Below, one piece after another: positions 11,404 through 24,300 of a stretch of 64,000 nt of DNA. Under the pieces are notes generated by a model. The model saw only the letters and a list, made by a program, of their open reading frames with translations. It searched no databases and was not told the origin of the DNA. The position numbers were made by a program, and so were the translations under genes. Within the stretch, counting starts at the first letter, position 1; every line of letters begins with the position of its first letter. This DNA comes from Kalaharituber pfeilii (taxonomy: Eukaryota > Ascomycota > Pezizomycetes > Pezizales > Pezizaceae): NCBI GenBank assembly GCA_015179045.1, contig WHUZ01000056.1:124001-188000 (forward strand), given 5' to 3'.

Positions 11404-12975
11404 CTAAATCTCTGGGGCATCCACTCCGAACTGGTAGACCGCGTTATCCACCATGTCCTCAAAGTCCACAAGCACAACACTCTTAGTCTTAGGATCATAG
11501 AGGACATTGTCCTTGGTTGCATCCCCGTGCACCAAATTGCACTCTCCCAAAATCTCTACTGTATGTAGAAGCTTCACTTTCATCTCGTGGCGACTCTGCT
11601 CACCTAGCTGATGCCAGATGGTCTCATTGAATGTAGTGCTGTGCATCTTTGTCAAGATTAAGGCGAAACCTTCACGCTGTATGGAGCCTCTGCAGATGAT
11701 ACGGCCGTATTACAGGAGCTGGGGGAAGCAAGGTTCGTCGGAGTTCCGATGGAGATATGTAGAAACTTCGTTTCCATACCTAGCAGTCAATCCCACATCA
11801 GTGGTAATTGTGCTGTGACAATGGAGTGGTAAACTTGCTGCCCAACACTTAACTACGACGGAGCGAACCTCGAAAACTGCACTAAAAACACTTTTTTCGC
11901 CGGGAATGCCGCTTATGACGTCATCCAGCTGGACAACGGAAGTCACCTCGGAACCGGTTCGGAATAGAGTGTCATTGGTTACTTGCAGTTCTGCCACGGT
12001 TTGTTGGGCCTGCCGCGTCTTGTGTCCTTGTTTACCAAAGTTCCCAGCTTTGCCATTTCCAGTGTGAGAACGGTAAAAGGAGGGTCTGGAGATTGCAGAA
12101 GGTCCTCGTATAGCTCGAATGGATGATCGCCGTTTGGGTTAGCGCAAGCTAATGCAATGGTGCATATGATTCGTTCTAACCAAAATGAGTAGCTCAGAAT
12201 CTTCCACAGGGAATTGAAACTCGTCATCTGTGAGCAGCAGTCCAAGTGCGAGAAAGCACTCCTTAGCAGAGGGATTCGTGGCGTTCCATAAGATGCGTAG
12301 AGAGGGCTCGAAGCGGAACGTATCAGTGCGTCGAAATAACGACAGTTTCCTTGGTAAGTTGATAAGAAACCATATTTAAGCCTATGCATTGACACCAGCT
12401 GACCTGTGGAAATATGTTACCTAAGCTACTATCATGTAATACGGAGCAGTCTGTGCTGCTTGAAAAGGAGAACAACCCATCGGACACTCCAACAGAAAAA
12501 TAACCTCGTGCGGTGCACTGATAGGCATTTCCTAAGCGGAAGTCTCCAAAGCTCCCCGACCGTCCTCAACTCGCAGCTCTGCATTGCATTGCCGCCTTTA
12601 GAGATGTCCTTTATAATCACAATATCCGGAAACGAAGGGCGATGGACGTGGGCGGAGTAATAATCCCAAATCGCAACAAGTTGAGTTGAGAGTTAGTAGT
12701 TCCATGCTGGAATGCCGTGGTTATCGCCAGTACTACGTTTAGAACAAGTCGGGCAATGAGTCTGAGTTCGCTGCCAATAATACACTTCTCCCTCGGTAAC
12801 ATTGGTTCGACTGATCATTCCTGCAAGTTGCATGCCCAGGGACGGCCGCACGTAATTCTTCAATGAAGCCGTCCCAGAGATGCATATAGTACACTGATAA
12901 GCGTTCATTGTGCACTGATAGATTGTTAATGCTACGTCTCAACACCATCTGCGCTCCGAGCAGGAGGTGACCCAA
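11404..12975 (-). pseudogene. Broken fungal kinase-like (FunK1-type) gene
   Basis: Reading all minus frames recovers an ordered but interrupted protein. Near 12975-12600 are fragments (GAQMVLRR..., IWDYYSAHVHRPSFPDIVIIKDI). Near 12385 lies MHRLKYGFLSTYQ, then a frameshift into ETVVIS, then another into DTFRFEPSLRILWNATNPSAKECFLALGLLL (about 12330-12185). The kinase part begins near 11997 (GSEVTSVVQLDDVISGIPGEKSVFSAVFEV) and is stopped by a TAA near 11712, before YGRIICRGS...GFALILTKM. The end keeps the catalytic loop LVHGDATKDNVLYD and a DFE metal-binding motif, stopping at 11404. This matches the layout of large fungal-specific kinase-like protein families in which an N-terminal region with LRYG(I/F)LSTY precedes a degenerate kinase fold. 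Several frameshifts and a stop make it non-functional as one protein. Confidence 0.75.
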
Positions 12976-15350
12976 GAGCCGCGCTCACCAACTGCAAATA
13001 AGGACTGTCAAAAACTACCTGGAGACGCTCGATGTTGAGTGCACTGGGCTCGCCGATGTGCGAGAGAAGATGTATGTGCGGTGCGTTGAATTAGTTGCAT
13101 GCTGATAATACTTGGTGGGGCAAGTGAGCGTACTAGAGTTCCATTCGAAGCATAGCCTCTTGGCATCTGTTAATACCAAGCATTGGAGTAGCTGTGTAGA
13201 GTACTGAGTACTGTACTTTAGTACGTGAAATGACAAGCTATGATAGCAGGTAATAAATCCTAAAATCTGTACCGTTCAATTAAGAAACAAATACCTAAGG
13301 TTACCGGTTGGCTAGCCCCAGCACATCGCAGATCATCCCAATATTAGGCCTCCCGTCTTCATTTCTTGGGGCTTACGATATTTATCCCAGAGGAGTCATG
13401 GATTTTCACATTTTTATGCCGCTTTTTCTCCATTTGCTTATGTGATTTGTTATTACTTGACGCTCTTTTATGCCAATTTCTAAGCCTGCTAGCCTTGCCA
13501 TTGGTCTACTTTTCCATATTAGCTAACTTTTAAGTTAGAAGAGGTAATAGTAGAAAGGAACTGCTGCAGGCTTTTCAAGGGTGCGCTTGAGTACGAGGTA
13601 TGTTTTTTTACTAAGTGCCAAACAATCAGACCTTCAACGAAGCTGCTACATTAGCGACGAAGGCCATATGACGAGAACGTAGGATTAGATATCTGAGTGC
13701 AATACATTGAAATTGGCTTTGTTGAGGCCTGTATTGGTGGCCGAAAAGCAGTTTGATTCAACGAGAAATTCTCATAACGGAGGCTGGCTGCAGGGGGCAG
13801 TCTCAATTGGGTAGTTGCTGGAGCTAGAATTTAACCAGGCTAGGAAACCGATACCTTGCTGGCTCCCAAAGTAGGCAATGCATAACCTGAAGCTCACCGA
13901 ATGCATTATCAATAATACACTACACGCTAGATACATGATTATGCATTCTACCTGTACGCATAGACTTTGCAACATGCATAGCCGGCCAAAGGGTCTTGGC
14001 TCGAGGCTCGGCAACTGTCTTCACAGTACAATTGGATTGAAGATTGACTAAGCAAGAGGCAATGAAACTAACCAGTGCCCTAGGTGAAAGATGACCATTA
14101 GCAAAGGTAATCTGCATTCCCAATTTTGAAATAAATCAATAGGCGACGTAGGTGGTAAATATCTGAATTAGAGAGTAGATAGACAAAACAAACACAGGCG
14201 ACTGGTTAGAAACAGCACTTTCTCTTCATTCATGCCCACAAGCAACAAGAAGCAGAATGAGGAAATAGACGGGAAATAAGAAAAGCCATCGACGACGTCT
14301 CATTTCGTGCCCATAACGCATTCCAACCATATCCCCCTGAAGCGTTCCATTCCCTTCCACCACTTACCTCCAGGAGTCACCATCACTTATCCGTCTAATC
14401 CTTTCTGCTTCCTCCCAATTCCTCAATCCAAAGGTGTGCATAGATGCAGCATGTTTATGACACAAATATGTACGCTTCACACGATAGGAGCCCGGAAGAT
14501 GGAAGTAAAATAAAGCCAAAGAAAAGGAAAATAAATAGAAACTGAGATGAGACGCATATTCAACCTCTCCTACATCCTCGTTGGCCATGACCAATCAAAT
14601 GGGGAAAAAAACAAGAACCGCTTTAACTAACCGCCCATGACAATCAAGAAAAGGGACAAGAAATACAAGAACGTCTGAAAAAAAAAAATAAAATAAAATA
14701 AAATAAAAACCCCCTTTTGATGAATAAATATACATAATACAAAAAAAGCAGAGTAACAGAATAATAGTATATAGAAATGAGCATTGGTAAAAGTCCCCAT
14801 GATATAGCTGACTCTGAAGCATAAAACATATGGAGGGAAGTCTGACAACTCTGCAAAAACGGGAACAAGCGCGAAATGCCCAACATGAAATAGCCAGATT
14901 AATAAAAATTTCCAATTTGACTTCTTGATGTGTCAATAACAGGGGAAATGGCATTAGGAGATGCGGTTTTTAGCGGAATCTTGTTCCGCTAAGTCCCAAG
15001 TTGTATAGTATGAAAAAAAGGGGTAGATGTCAACGAAGACTCCAGGATAAAATGTGAAAGAGGCTCAAAAAAGGACAAAGATGAACGCCACGCTATAACC
15101 AGACAAACCAACAAGTGTAAAGCTGCTGATGAAAGAAGCCATGACCCAGATAGCCGAACTCTCCAAAATGAGGAAAGAAGTAACAAACAGGGAGACAAGT
15201 GAGAAAGGCATTATCGTGCCTGTATCCATTAAGACACCAACCCATTTTGAAGATGAACACAACAATGAAACAAAAACATAGCAACATTACGGGATGAGAT
15301 AACAAGGCAGGTCAAATAATGGACAAAAGAAAGTCTCAAGACCCTTCGCG
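12976..15350. other. Intergenic, including the probable 3' UTR of ptaB
   Basis: No supported gene. The hydrophobic frames at 14595-14954 and 15065-15305 on the minus strand overlap each other in different frames over A/T-rich sequence and are probably accidental. The stretch just before 15350 is likely the untranslated 3' end of the ptaB transcript. A short AAAAT-type repeat is at 14683-14708. Confidence 0.6.
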
Positions 15351-17799
15351 CTATGAAGAATTTGTCTTTACCCTTTTGTTAGTTCCCATTCTTGGACTTG
15401 GCTTAACTATCATCTTTTGTCCGTTAGCCGTGTCGTTTCCGTCATCACCCTCATTCTTTACGTTCTGACTGTTGCTCGGTCTTCGCCTCTTGTTGGACTG
15501 GTTCGGACTGGTATTAGCACTGCCAACAGTTGTGCTGTTCTGTGAGGAAGGATTAGATATTGGGTGCTGTTGGGGTTGCTGACCAGGTGCTTGCAGTTGA
15601 TTTGCAGCAGGAGAAGGTGCCTGTCCGATTAACGGTGAAGGGGTAACAAGCCTGCCTTCTCCAGTCGCTTGCGACCCTGCCATGCCTGGTACCATGCTCA
15701 TATGTGGACTATGATGCATCTGTGGTCCCCCAGCCCCAGCATTAGGGCCTCCAGGATGCCCCTGTTGTTGATTTTGCATGCCTTGTGCATTAGCAGCTGC
15801 CGCAGCTTGAGCCATATGCTGTTGCTGTAGCTGTTGCTGCTGTAGCTGTTGCTGCTGTAGCTGCTGCTGCTGTAGCTGTTGTTGGTGTAAATGGTGCTGT
15901 TGGATCTGTTGTTGTGTCTGTAGTTGCCGAACGTACGTATCGAGCGCATTTCTAGGGGTCAATGAAGGATGTTGGCGGGAGAACATCATCAAATCGCTCA
16001 TACAGGAAAGAGTTTCCGCAGTCTAGTAGTATGATAATTTAGCGTATAAACAGAAATCCCCATGCTACATGATAGCAAATGGAGGAATTATGCACGAACC
16101 TCAAGAAACCTAATCACCATTTTAGCCAGTCCAAAGGCATGCAAGGGCTCTGGCATGGCTACACCTTTGGAATGCTGAGATTGTGCCAACGGTCGTTTGC
16201 CAACCTGCTTACTTCGCGGCGATGCTTTGACATCAGGTGACTCGCTAGGTGCAGGTAACGTTTGCAAGGATGATCTCATGATATATTCATGGTGCTCCGT
16301 AACACTAAATTCCAATAATTCTATCTGTAATGCAGGATTGAGGGTAGCCTTAAAACTGCCATTATGATAGCACTAGAAAAAGTTAGATTATTCTGACTAA
16401 TTATAGGAGACTCTGGATTGTGACATACCACTGTATCCTTGTACCAGTATACCATCGAAGCTCTCCCACACTCCACGTTCACCATGCCTGGAAAGTTGGG
16501 CGATGGTTTCTCGGACATAACCTCCGAAAATGTGAATTGTAAAGAAGTGATCCCACTTTCTATCAACTCCCAGAAATACCGCGCTAATATCGGATTCCCT
16601 ATTTCAAATACCTTTGTTTCTTTGGCGTTTGAGTTGAATAGCACCTGCCGCATGCTACCAGTTTGGGAAAAATGGTCGGCGACAAATTTCCTCCAATGAG
16701 CCATATCGTTGGGCTTTTTCTCTTTCTGTACGCCAAATTGTTAGAAAAGTCTGGGGCTCTTTAGATGTTGTTCCATATCAGACATACCTCGTATGAACGC
16801 AGTTGAGCGTTGAAGTGATGTATCTTTAACATGCCCTGGAAGGCAGGCTTCCTATACAAGGGATTAATTAGGATCAAACATCTTTCAGAAAGCTGACAGG
16901 GCAAATTTACTGTTGTGGACGTGGAACAGCAATGTTAACTGGTTGCTGGCCAGCTGCCGCTGCCGCTGCCGTAGCAGCATTTGCTGGTATATTAACTTGC
17001 TGCTGTGGCATACTCATTGCCTGCGCTGCTGCCTGCACGTTTACTCCCTGATTCGTCATCGCCAATTGCTGAGCGGCAACAAGTTGCTGTTGCTGCTGTG
17101 TTTGTTGGATTTGGTGAGCTGCTTGTGCCGCCTGGGCTGCTTGTATATGCTATTTCCGTGGTGTTAGAGATGACCCTAATTCAGCTAATTAGAAATTATG
17201 CGTACCTGCTGCATATGTGGATGCAACATTTGCCCCCGCATATGAGGATGTACACCAGCAAAAGCGCCCATCCCGGAATTTTGCGGATTTCCTGTTATGG
17301 CTGTATACATTCTGTTAGGCGTGGGTACTCGAGCAAACTGTTGAAATTCAGGGACAATACCCGGATTACCGGCTGCTGTGAGGCCATTGGCAGTTAAATT
17401 ATTCATCAGCATATGCTGTCTTTGAATTAACCGTTGTTGTTGTTGTTGCAAGAATTGTGGATTGTTAGCCACTAACGAGGGCATACAGTTAGCCAATGAT
17501 TCAAGGTAAGTTTTATGCATGATACCCGTCGCAATGTCCTAGCGCGACTACTGAGCTAAGAGGACTTATTGCAGGCAGATGCCATGGTTAGAAACTACAG
17601 GTGAATTAGAATTATACTGACTTGCCGCTGCTTGCATTTGTTGCTGATGCTGAAAGGCCTGCTGGGCATTCGGGTGCAGGTGTTGCATCGCATGTGGGGT
17701 AGGCTGTCCCGGATGCCCTGGTTGGATTTGTTGGGGAGCCTGAGTTACAGCGTGTTGAAGCTGATTGGGGTGTGGCGGTGGATACGCTGCCATCATCAT
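15351..17799 (-). CDS. ptaB: LIM-domain-binding (LDB) family co-regulator, PtaB-like
   Basis: A multi-exon gene whose first exon begins at the ATGATGATG at 17799 and whose last ends NKRVKTNSS at 15351. In order: a Gln/His/Pro-rich N terminus, a segment with YLESLANCMPSLVANNPQFLQQQQQ, a second Q/A-rich stretch, then the LDB core (LKILHFNAQLRSYE, DMAHWRKFVADHFSQTGSMRQVLFN, FEIGNPILARYFWELIESGITSLQFTF, VYWYKDTV, then YHNGSFKATLNPALQIELLEF and HHEYIMRS), and a Q-rich tail with basic nuclear-signal-like KRRRPS and NKRVK. LDB proteins dimerise and bridge DNA-binding factors. In Aspergillus PtaB works with SomA downstream of cAMP/PKA in adhesion and conidiation, and yeast Mfg1 is the counterpart with Flo8. 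The gene symbol rests on core-domain recognition; intron borders in the Q-rich part are approximate. Confidence 0.88.
15815..15885 (-). repeat. 15-nt tandem repeats encoding (LQQQQ)n in PtaB
   Basis: Near-identical CTG/TTG-rich units with CTGTAGCTG signatures on the plus strand encode repeated L-Q-Q-Q-Q on the minus strand. This is a likely length-variable polyglutamine tract in the C-terminal half of the protein. Confidence 0.8.
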
Positions 17800-20700
17800 T
17801 TATCGTAAAGGTTGTAGAGCCTTGGGTCGCTCAAAGACCAAGAATCTCAACGAAATGGATGGATAAGCACGCGCCTATTCGGGGTATTGTAATGGAGAAG
17901 CGAATGTGAGGGTTCGTGTTCAAATTGGTATATAAATCCACAGAGCACTTCAATCCAGGTGTTATAAAGTTTCACACGGCACGTGAATGAGAGTAAAACA
18001 CCAATGGAGAGGGTATCTGCGCTGGTGGATGGTCCGAGTGGCCGGCCACGATGCTCTGAGGGGCAAGATGTACACGGAGGAACTACTCAGATGAGTCGGC
18101 GGTGTCGTTGAGGGAGAAACAAGCTTTGTGCTAGAAAGGATGGATGCAAGAGAGCGGATGGGTTTAGCGTGACTGACGAGTTCGGTGCGGCAGATAAGCT
18201 TCGCGAAGGGTTCAAACAGGACTTTATTTTTCGTGGCACTGGGGTTGTCGATTGGCAAAAACGGCCAGGAGCAGGGTGCGTGAGCGAGGTGCGCGTGAGT
18301 ATTGGCCTTCTCTCCAAGCAAGCAGGATCTACCGGTATCGAGATTGACGAGGTCAACAGCGCATGGCGGGAGTGGCTTTGCTGGTGAGGAAAAAAAAGTT
18401 CGAAGTGGGAGGGTGATGGGGGTGTGGAGAGCGAGTGGACCGATTGCTTAGTCGTGAGTGTATGCCAGCGATATGCAGAGGACGTGTGAAGAGGCCAGGG
18501 TTCGGTCGGGGTCGCTCTCAGGCAGGACCTATCGGTGGGACTCTGGGCTGGAGCGGCTCTCAGCGCCCGCTCTGCTTCTGGCCGAGCGATTTTATTTTTT
18601 TTTTCTTTCTCCCTTCTGATACCTGGCAGCCGGTGCCCGATCCCGCGCAACGCTGGCTGGGAGGGGGGAGGGGCAAGGACGAGGCCGTTTTTTGGAGATG
18701 TATCCTGTCGGCGACGCTTTCCTCGCTTTAATTTTTTTAATGGCTATTAGCAGCTAAGAAACCTGGGGTGCCGGGGGCGGGCGAGGGAGGATTTAAAAAG
18801 GACAGCGACGCTCGTTTGATTGGGGATGGTGGTGGGGGGTGGGGGGGGGGGGGGGGGGGGGCGCGGGGAGGGGGGAGGGAGGGGGCCGACGAGGACTTGG
18901 AGAAAAGTGCTTTGGGGGGGGAGGGAGGGGTTGCGGTGCGGTGCGGTGCGGTGCGGTGCGGTGCGGTGCGGTGCGGTGCGGTGCGGTGCGGCGGGTTGTT
19001 GTCTGATAAAGTGGAGGATGGAAGAAGGGTGGATGGATGGAATAAAGGGCAGCAGCGCAGCGCAACAGAGTTCGCCCTCTCAGGAGCTACAACTTTTTTT
19101 TCCACCCCGGCGGCGAAACGGGGTGCTGTGGTGGAGCGGCGGTGGGCAGCGGTGGTCCCATCGGCCCCTCTGCCCGTACGGGCTCGGGCGACTCTGCTGG
19201 GCGCCGCCTTGGGTCCTTATTTCGCCTCCCGCGCTCGCTGCCCGTGATACTTGTGTTGCCCGCTACGCACCCCTCTGTCCCAGCCGTGCCGGCCTAGAAT
19301 CCTACAGCTACTTGATTACTTGACCAAGATCGCAGACGCTGCCACAACGGGCGCTAGCACTGCAGAGACAGGCAGAGCGGCAACGGAGGGAGCTACAAGC
19401 ACCTGGGATTCCGCAGTTCTGGACTGGCTCAAATGGCGATGGGCGAGATACCACTGCGCTTTAGATATACCCAGCAGCCACTCACGTACAAGATGGATTG
19501 TCGCAGTCAGCACAAAACGACGGTGACTATGGCCCAGTGAGGAACTGCAAGGGCAGCATCCGGAAACCCTCTAGGCTTAAAGAGGGATCCAAAGCAAACA
19601 GCGGCCCAGGGCGAGACTACGGAGTGAATTCAAACAGCTCAATTTCTGTAAAATGCAGTCCTGTAGCTGACATATCTCGTCTAGCAGATGAATTTGTATG
19701 GATAGTTCAAAATAGACGCCGCACGCGCAGAAGAAATATGAGAAGTAATTCGGCTTTTTGCTGGGCCTCGGAGCCAGATCTCTTGGGCCCCGTTCTGCTT
19801 TACTTACAAATCGCGGGCGTGTTGGCCTGCTTTCCCTCCGCCGTTCTTCGTCATTTGACTATGATATTCTCCTTCATTTGTCCATCTCCGCCAAGACTCA
19901 TGACTCTCCAGAAACCTGGCACAGAAAAGAGCCCTGTCGAAAATCGCACCCATGCTGCCAAGCCCGACATCACTCCTGGACTACTGTCATCTGTATAAGT
20001 ACCACCCAGTTTTTTTTTCCCATTCAACCTCCTCATTGCTGCTATTGTCCACCATCACTCCCATCTCACCCATCTTGCTTTGATATCGTTCATCGCAGGC
20101 TTTACAAACCCATTTAGGAACGGCGATTAGTTTTGTCTCTCTCAGATAGTAAGTCTGCTAGCCCGCTCCCGCGCAAAGAACACCTATGAGACCTCCCCCA
20201 CCATCAGGGTTGATGATTTCACAATCAACTTCTTTCCGTACCGATTCGACCTTGAAGAGACTGCCATCGAGCCTGCCACAGTCTTTGCACCGTTGAGCGG
20301 GCTCGTTACTTGCCAGTAATTGTTGTCTGACCTGACAGTCGATTGCACACCTTCTCGTTAACGAAGGATTCATCATGGACATGTTTCTAACTATCTTTTC
20401 GGAAACTTTCTAGGTACCAAGCCGGCCTACAAGTTGCAAATGCAAACAAACTTTTGTCAGCTTCGGTCTATATTACTACCTGGTAAGTGCTATTCATTTC
20501 CTCTTTTTATGCAATTTGAGAAATACATATACCCTGCATCTGTGCTATTATGATGAAAGTACCGTAATCCCATTTGCAGTTTCCACGATAGCCGGCACTA
20601 GAACCCATCTAGCCGAGTCAGTGATCGCATTATCTTCCTTGGATGTCTGATCTACCACAGATGTAGAGTTATACACTTGTTTTATGCATTGTTTTGTTCC

Positions 20701-21318
20701 ACTATAACATTGCTAATTTCTCCTGGTGGTGTTCAGTTCTAAGTTTAGTTTCAGGTTTCCCTGAATTGCAGTATCTTGCTTCGACTTGAGATTCGCATGC
20801 ATTCTTCAATTTGTAGAATAGATGAAATTGAGGCTTGTTGCCCATTACACTTGTTCCAATATCTGTTTTTTTTTTTTTTTTTCTGCTGCTGGTACACTTT
20901 GCCAACACTCTGGGTTATGCATACACATCCGTGGCTTAACCCTATTTTGGTGCAAAGAAGATTGAAGACCATCTACTCACCGCTGCATCCTCATTCCTGG
21001 TGGATGTGGAGGTCCATCTTTCAATGAGTCCACATCCCTTGATATCTGTAGCATTTGTGATGTCTTACAAAGTACCGAGTACTTTTTTTTTTTCTTTTTT
21101 CTTCAAATTACTAGCTTTCTTGCATGATCATTGCTAATCTCGTAACCATATTATATCATTGTAATTTTCACGTGTAGTTGTAAATCGTCATGGTTCCCGG
21201 AAATGTCCAATCTAAAAATACCGATGACTACGCCAAACAAGCAACTTGCACCTGAAGCTTCCAGAGTCCATCCCACACATTCAAACATAACTAGAAAGCA
21301 AGTAAAATCCTCCGGCCA
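17800..21318. other. Long promoter/intergenic region between ptaB and the GH63 gene
   Basis: 3.5 kb without a supported gene. The ptaB-proximal half (17.8-19.4 kb) is GC-rich with a broken G run at about 18830-18870 and a pentanucleotide array. The 19.5-21.3 kb half is AT-richer with poly-T runs at 20869-20882 and 21083. The plus-strand frame at 19498-19998 starts on a non-ATG codon and has no family features. The sequence around 20.1-20.5 kb shows scattered splice-like signals and might be a leader or non-coding transcript, which I cannot establish. Confidence 0.55.
18933..18992. repeat. (GCGGT)12 pentanucleotide array
   Basis: Twelve uninterrupted GCGGT units, about 60 bp, roughly 1.1 kb upstream of the ptaB start codon and just after a G-rich tract. 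The minus strand reads as alternating A-C-C-G-C units. Confidence 0.95.
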
Positions 21319-24300
21319 CTACTTCCATCCATTCATTCCATTAAATACGTTTGATCCATTTGATACCGGCCTGTCAGCTTGGGTCTCGAATTCGTTCTCC
21401 GCCTCTGTTGGATCAAAATTTGTATCTCGGCTCTTTACCCGCTGAAGTTGATTATTGACGTATTCCAGCACATAGCTATCGTCAAGCACCCTCTCCTTAT
21501 CTACTTCTTCGTCATCGCCTTCGGCATCTGTAGAGAAGTCACTTCTGCCAGCAATAGACCTCATACTCGACCGCCTTCCCATGTATGGTTTCGGTCTAGC
21601 GTGTTTGCTGAAGATTTCATCGAAATAGTGACTAGCAGCCGAAGTCGGAGTACGAGGTGTATGCGGTAGCCGGCAGTTGACTCCAGAGTCATGAATCATC
21701 TTTGCTATGAGCCCAGTCCATCCGGTTTGATGGGAGGCACCTAGGCCCCGTCCACAATCTCCATCAAAGAACTCGTGGAACCATAGGTAATTGCACCAAT
21801 TGGGGTCAAAATCGAGCTTGTCAATTCCACTATTGCAGGCGCGCCTTCCATCGTCACCCCTTGCAAAGATATGCTGTAATCGGTGCTGAAGTTCATCGGC
21901 AACATGGCCCAAATGCAAGTATTCTCCCGATCCAGCTGGACACTCGACTTTCAAGCTATCGCCATAGAACATATAGAACCGAAGAAGTGACTCGATAAGA
22001 AGGAAATTAACGCAGAGCCAGATGGGCTAACATAAAATGTTAGAACTTTCGTGATTGAGTCTTCACAGATTTCTTTCTTACCCCTCTCCAGTTACTATTA
22101 CCACCGAATAGCCCACTATCAGAGTCACCCGGTACATAAGAGAGTTTGAACTGTTGCCCGTTGACTTCCATCGAATATGGACTGTCTTTGTGGAATTTCG
22201 ACAGTCTGGAAGCTCATGTTAAAATAGCACTCATACAGTATTGAGGACATTGGTTGCACCCACGATCTTATGCCATACTCGGATAAGAATTCATTTTCGT
22301 CTAACATTTTTTGTAAAATTCTCACGAGTCGCTCTTCGTTCACCAAACTGAGCAGCATTCGCTTTCCTTTCCCTCTCTTCGTCATACTAGCTATGTTTCT
22401 TTCTGCCACATCGTTTCTATGCTCTATGAACCAGTCTACTCGCTTTTTGAAAGATGGGAATTTCTCGATAAGTTCGGGTTCGAGGGTAAGGACGGCGTAA
22501 AGTGGAATAAGTCCGACAAGTGATCTAACTGGTAGCTGCTGCGTCCAAGGTCCTCCCCATGAAATTGCGTCATAATAAAAGCTTATGGTCATTAGAACTT
22601 GTAACATCTATTTCTCAAGCAAAACTTACCCATCCTTATCATTCCAGAGAGAATGCTCCTGATCATCAGATGACTTATAAGTCATGGCGTCACTAATCAA
22701 GATGAAATGCTCAAAGAATTTCGAGGCAACTGACTTATGTCAGACATGCATGCAAACATGAACAATGAATGACCTACTATCTTCGTAGATTCGCCTATGT
22801 TTTGAAAGTTCTAGGGCAATATTCAACATGGAGAGACAGTAAAATGCCATCCATCCTGTGCTATCGGCCTGTTCAAGCACTCCTCCAGTGGGAAGCGGCT
22901 CTGAACGGTTGAACAGTCCGATATTGTCAAGACCAAGGAATCCGCCTTCAAAGACATTCTTTCCATGAAAGTCCTGCGATAAATTCATTAGCAATTATTA
23001 TCCGGAAAATATGTAGACATATATGGTAGGTAACTTACTTTTCGGTTTACCCACCAAGTAAAATTCAATAGCAATTTCTGAAAAACTCTCTCCAAGAAAT
23101 CGATGTCCTCGCGACCATACAACTTCCTTTCAATCTTGAACGTTCTGAATACTGCCCAAGCGTGCACTGGCGGGTTGACATCCCCAAAATTCCATTCATA
23201 GGCCGGGATCTATATTTTGTGAGCAAATGAGATTCTCTGAAGGTGACATAATGACTACCTGACCGTTCGGATGCATGTACCACTCTCTTGTCAATAGATC
23301 GAGCTGCTTTTTGGCAAAGTCAGGATCAATCATTGCAAGCGGAATAGCATGGAATGCAGTATCCCAAGCAGCGCTGCATACCTGTTAGCCATGACCTAAT
23401 TCTATTGCACTGAATGAAACTCACAAGAAAGGGTATTCCCAGTTGTCTAGTATTCCATAGTTTCCAACGATTAGCGGGCCAGGTCTAACAAAATCATAAA
23501 GCATAAGGAAAACATATACCTGGCTAGGTGGACGTCAGTAATGATTGTGAAAACAGAGATCAATGCCTTGCTTACCATTGAGAGAATATCGTCAATATGA
23601 ATATGTTTCCATTGAGAGTTCCGTATATTTTTCCGGCCTGGTGGAGGTGGAGGTTGAGCTGGATCCCCTGTATGCGTAATGTATACATTAGCGCTGTGCT
23701 CTCAACTTGGTAACCGGGCACTCTCGTCAAGACAAAAACTGGGACGGGGAGGCTCCAGTGTACCATTTGCCCACTGATCCCAGATAAACAAATAATGCTG
23801 CTTTGTCCAAAGCATGCCTGACAGCGCCTGTCTCTGAATATTCCTCAAGTCGTCTGCCATTGGTAAAGGACTGATCCTGTAGTAGAAATCATCTGCTTCG
23901 CTTCTTCTCATCTCTATAATGTCATCAAATAACTCTTCATCAATGCCACCCTCCTCTTCATATCTAGAGAATTTGAATCGAACGACTGCACACCCTCCTG
24001 GTAGGACTCCATCACCTTCATCAAAAGCATACCATGCTGCCGCTTTGGTTCCTTCTGCAGCAGGATTCACGGCCCACTTCTCATTGTCTACAATGTATTT
24101 GTGAAAAGCGTCCTTGACGTAAGGTGTCTTATTTTGCCCGCTGTATAAAGTTTCGAAATTAGTGTCATTTTCGGTAAATAATAGCTCCGGAAGTACATCT
24201 TGAGCTCCAACTCCTGGTGACGGGGCTAGCTGCAGATATCTTTCTCCGAGCTTCCAGTGTTTAGATTTTGCCAACAGAGAACCCTCTTTCCAGATGACGG

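Noticed and set aside
14595..15305. Overlapping hydrophobic minus-strand frames
   Set aside because: They overlap in different frames over A/T-rich DNA in the presumed ptaB 3' region and share no start context, so they look accidental.
19498..19998. 166-codon plus-strand frame
   Set aside because: Begins on a non-ATG codon and shows no family similarity or splice context.
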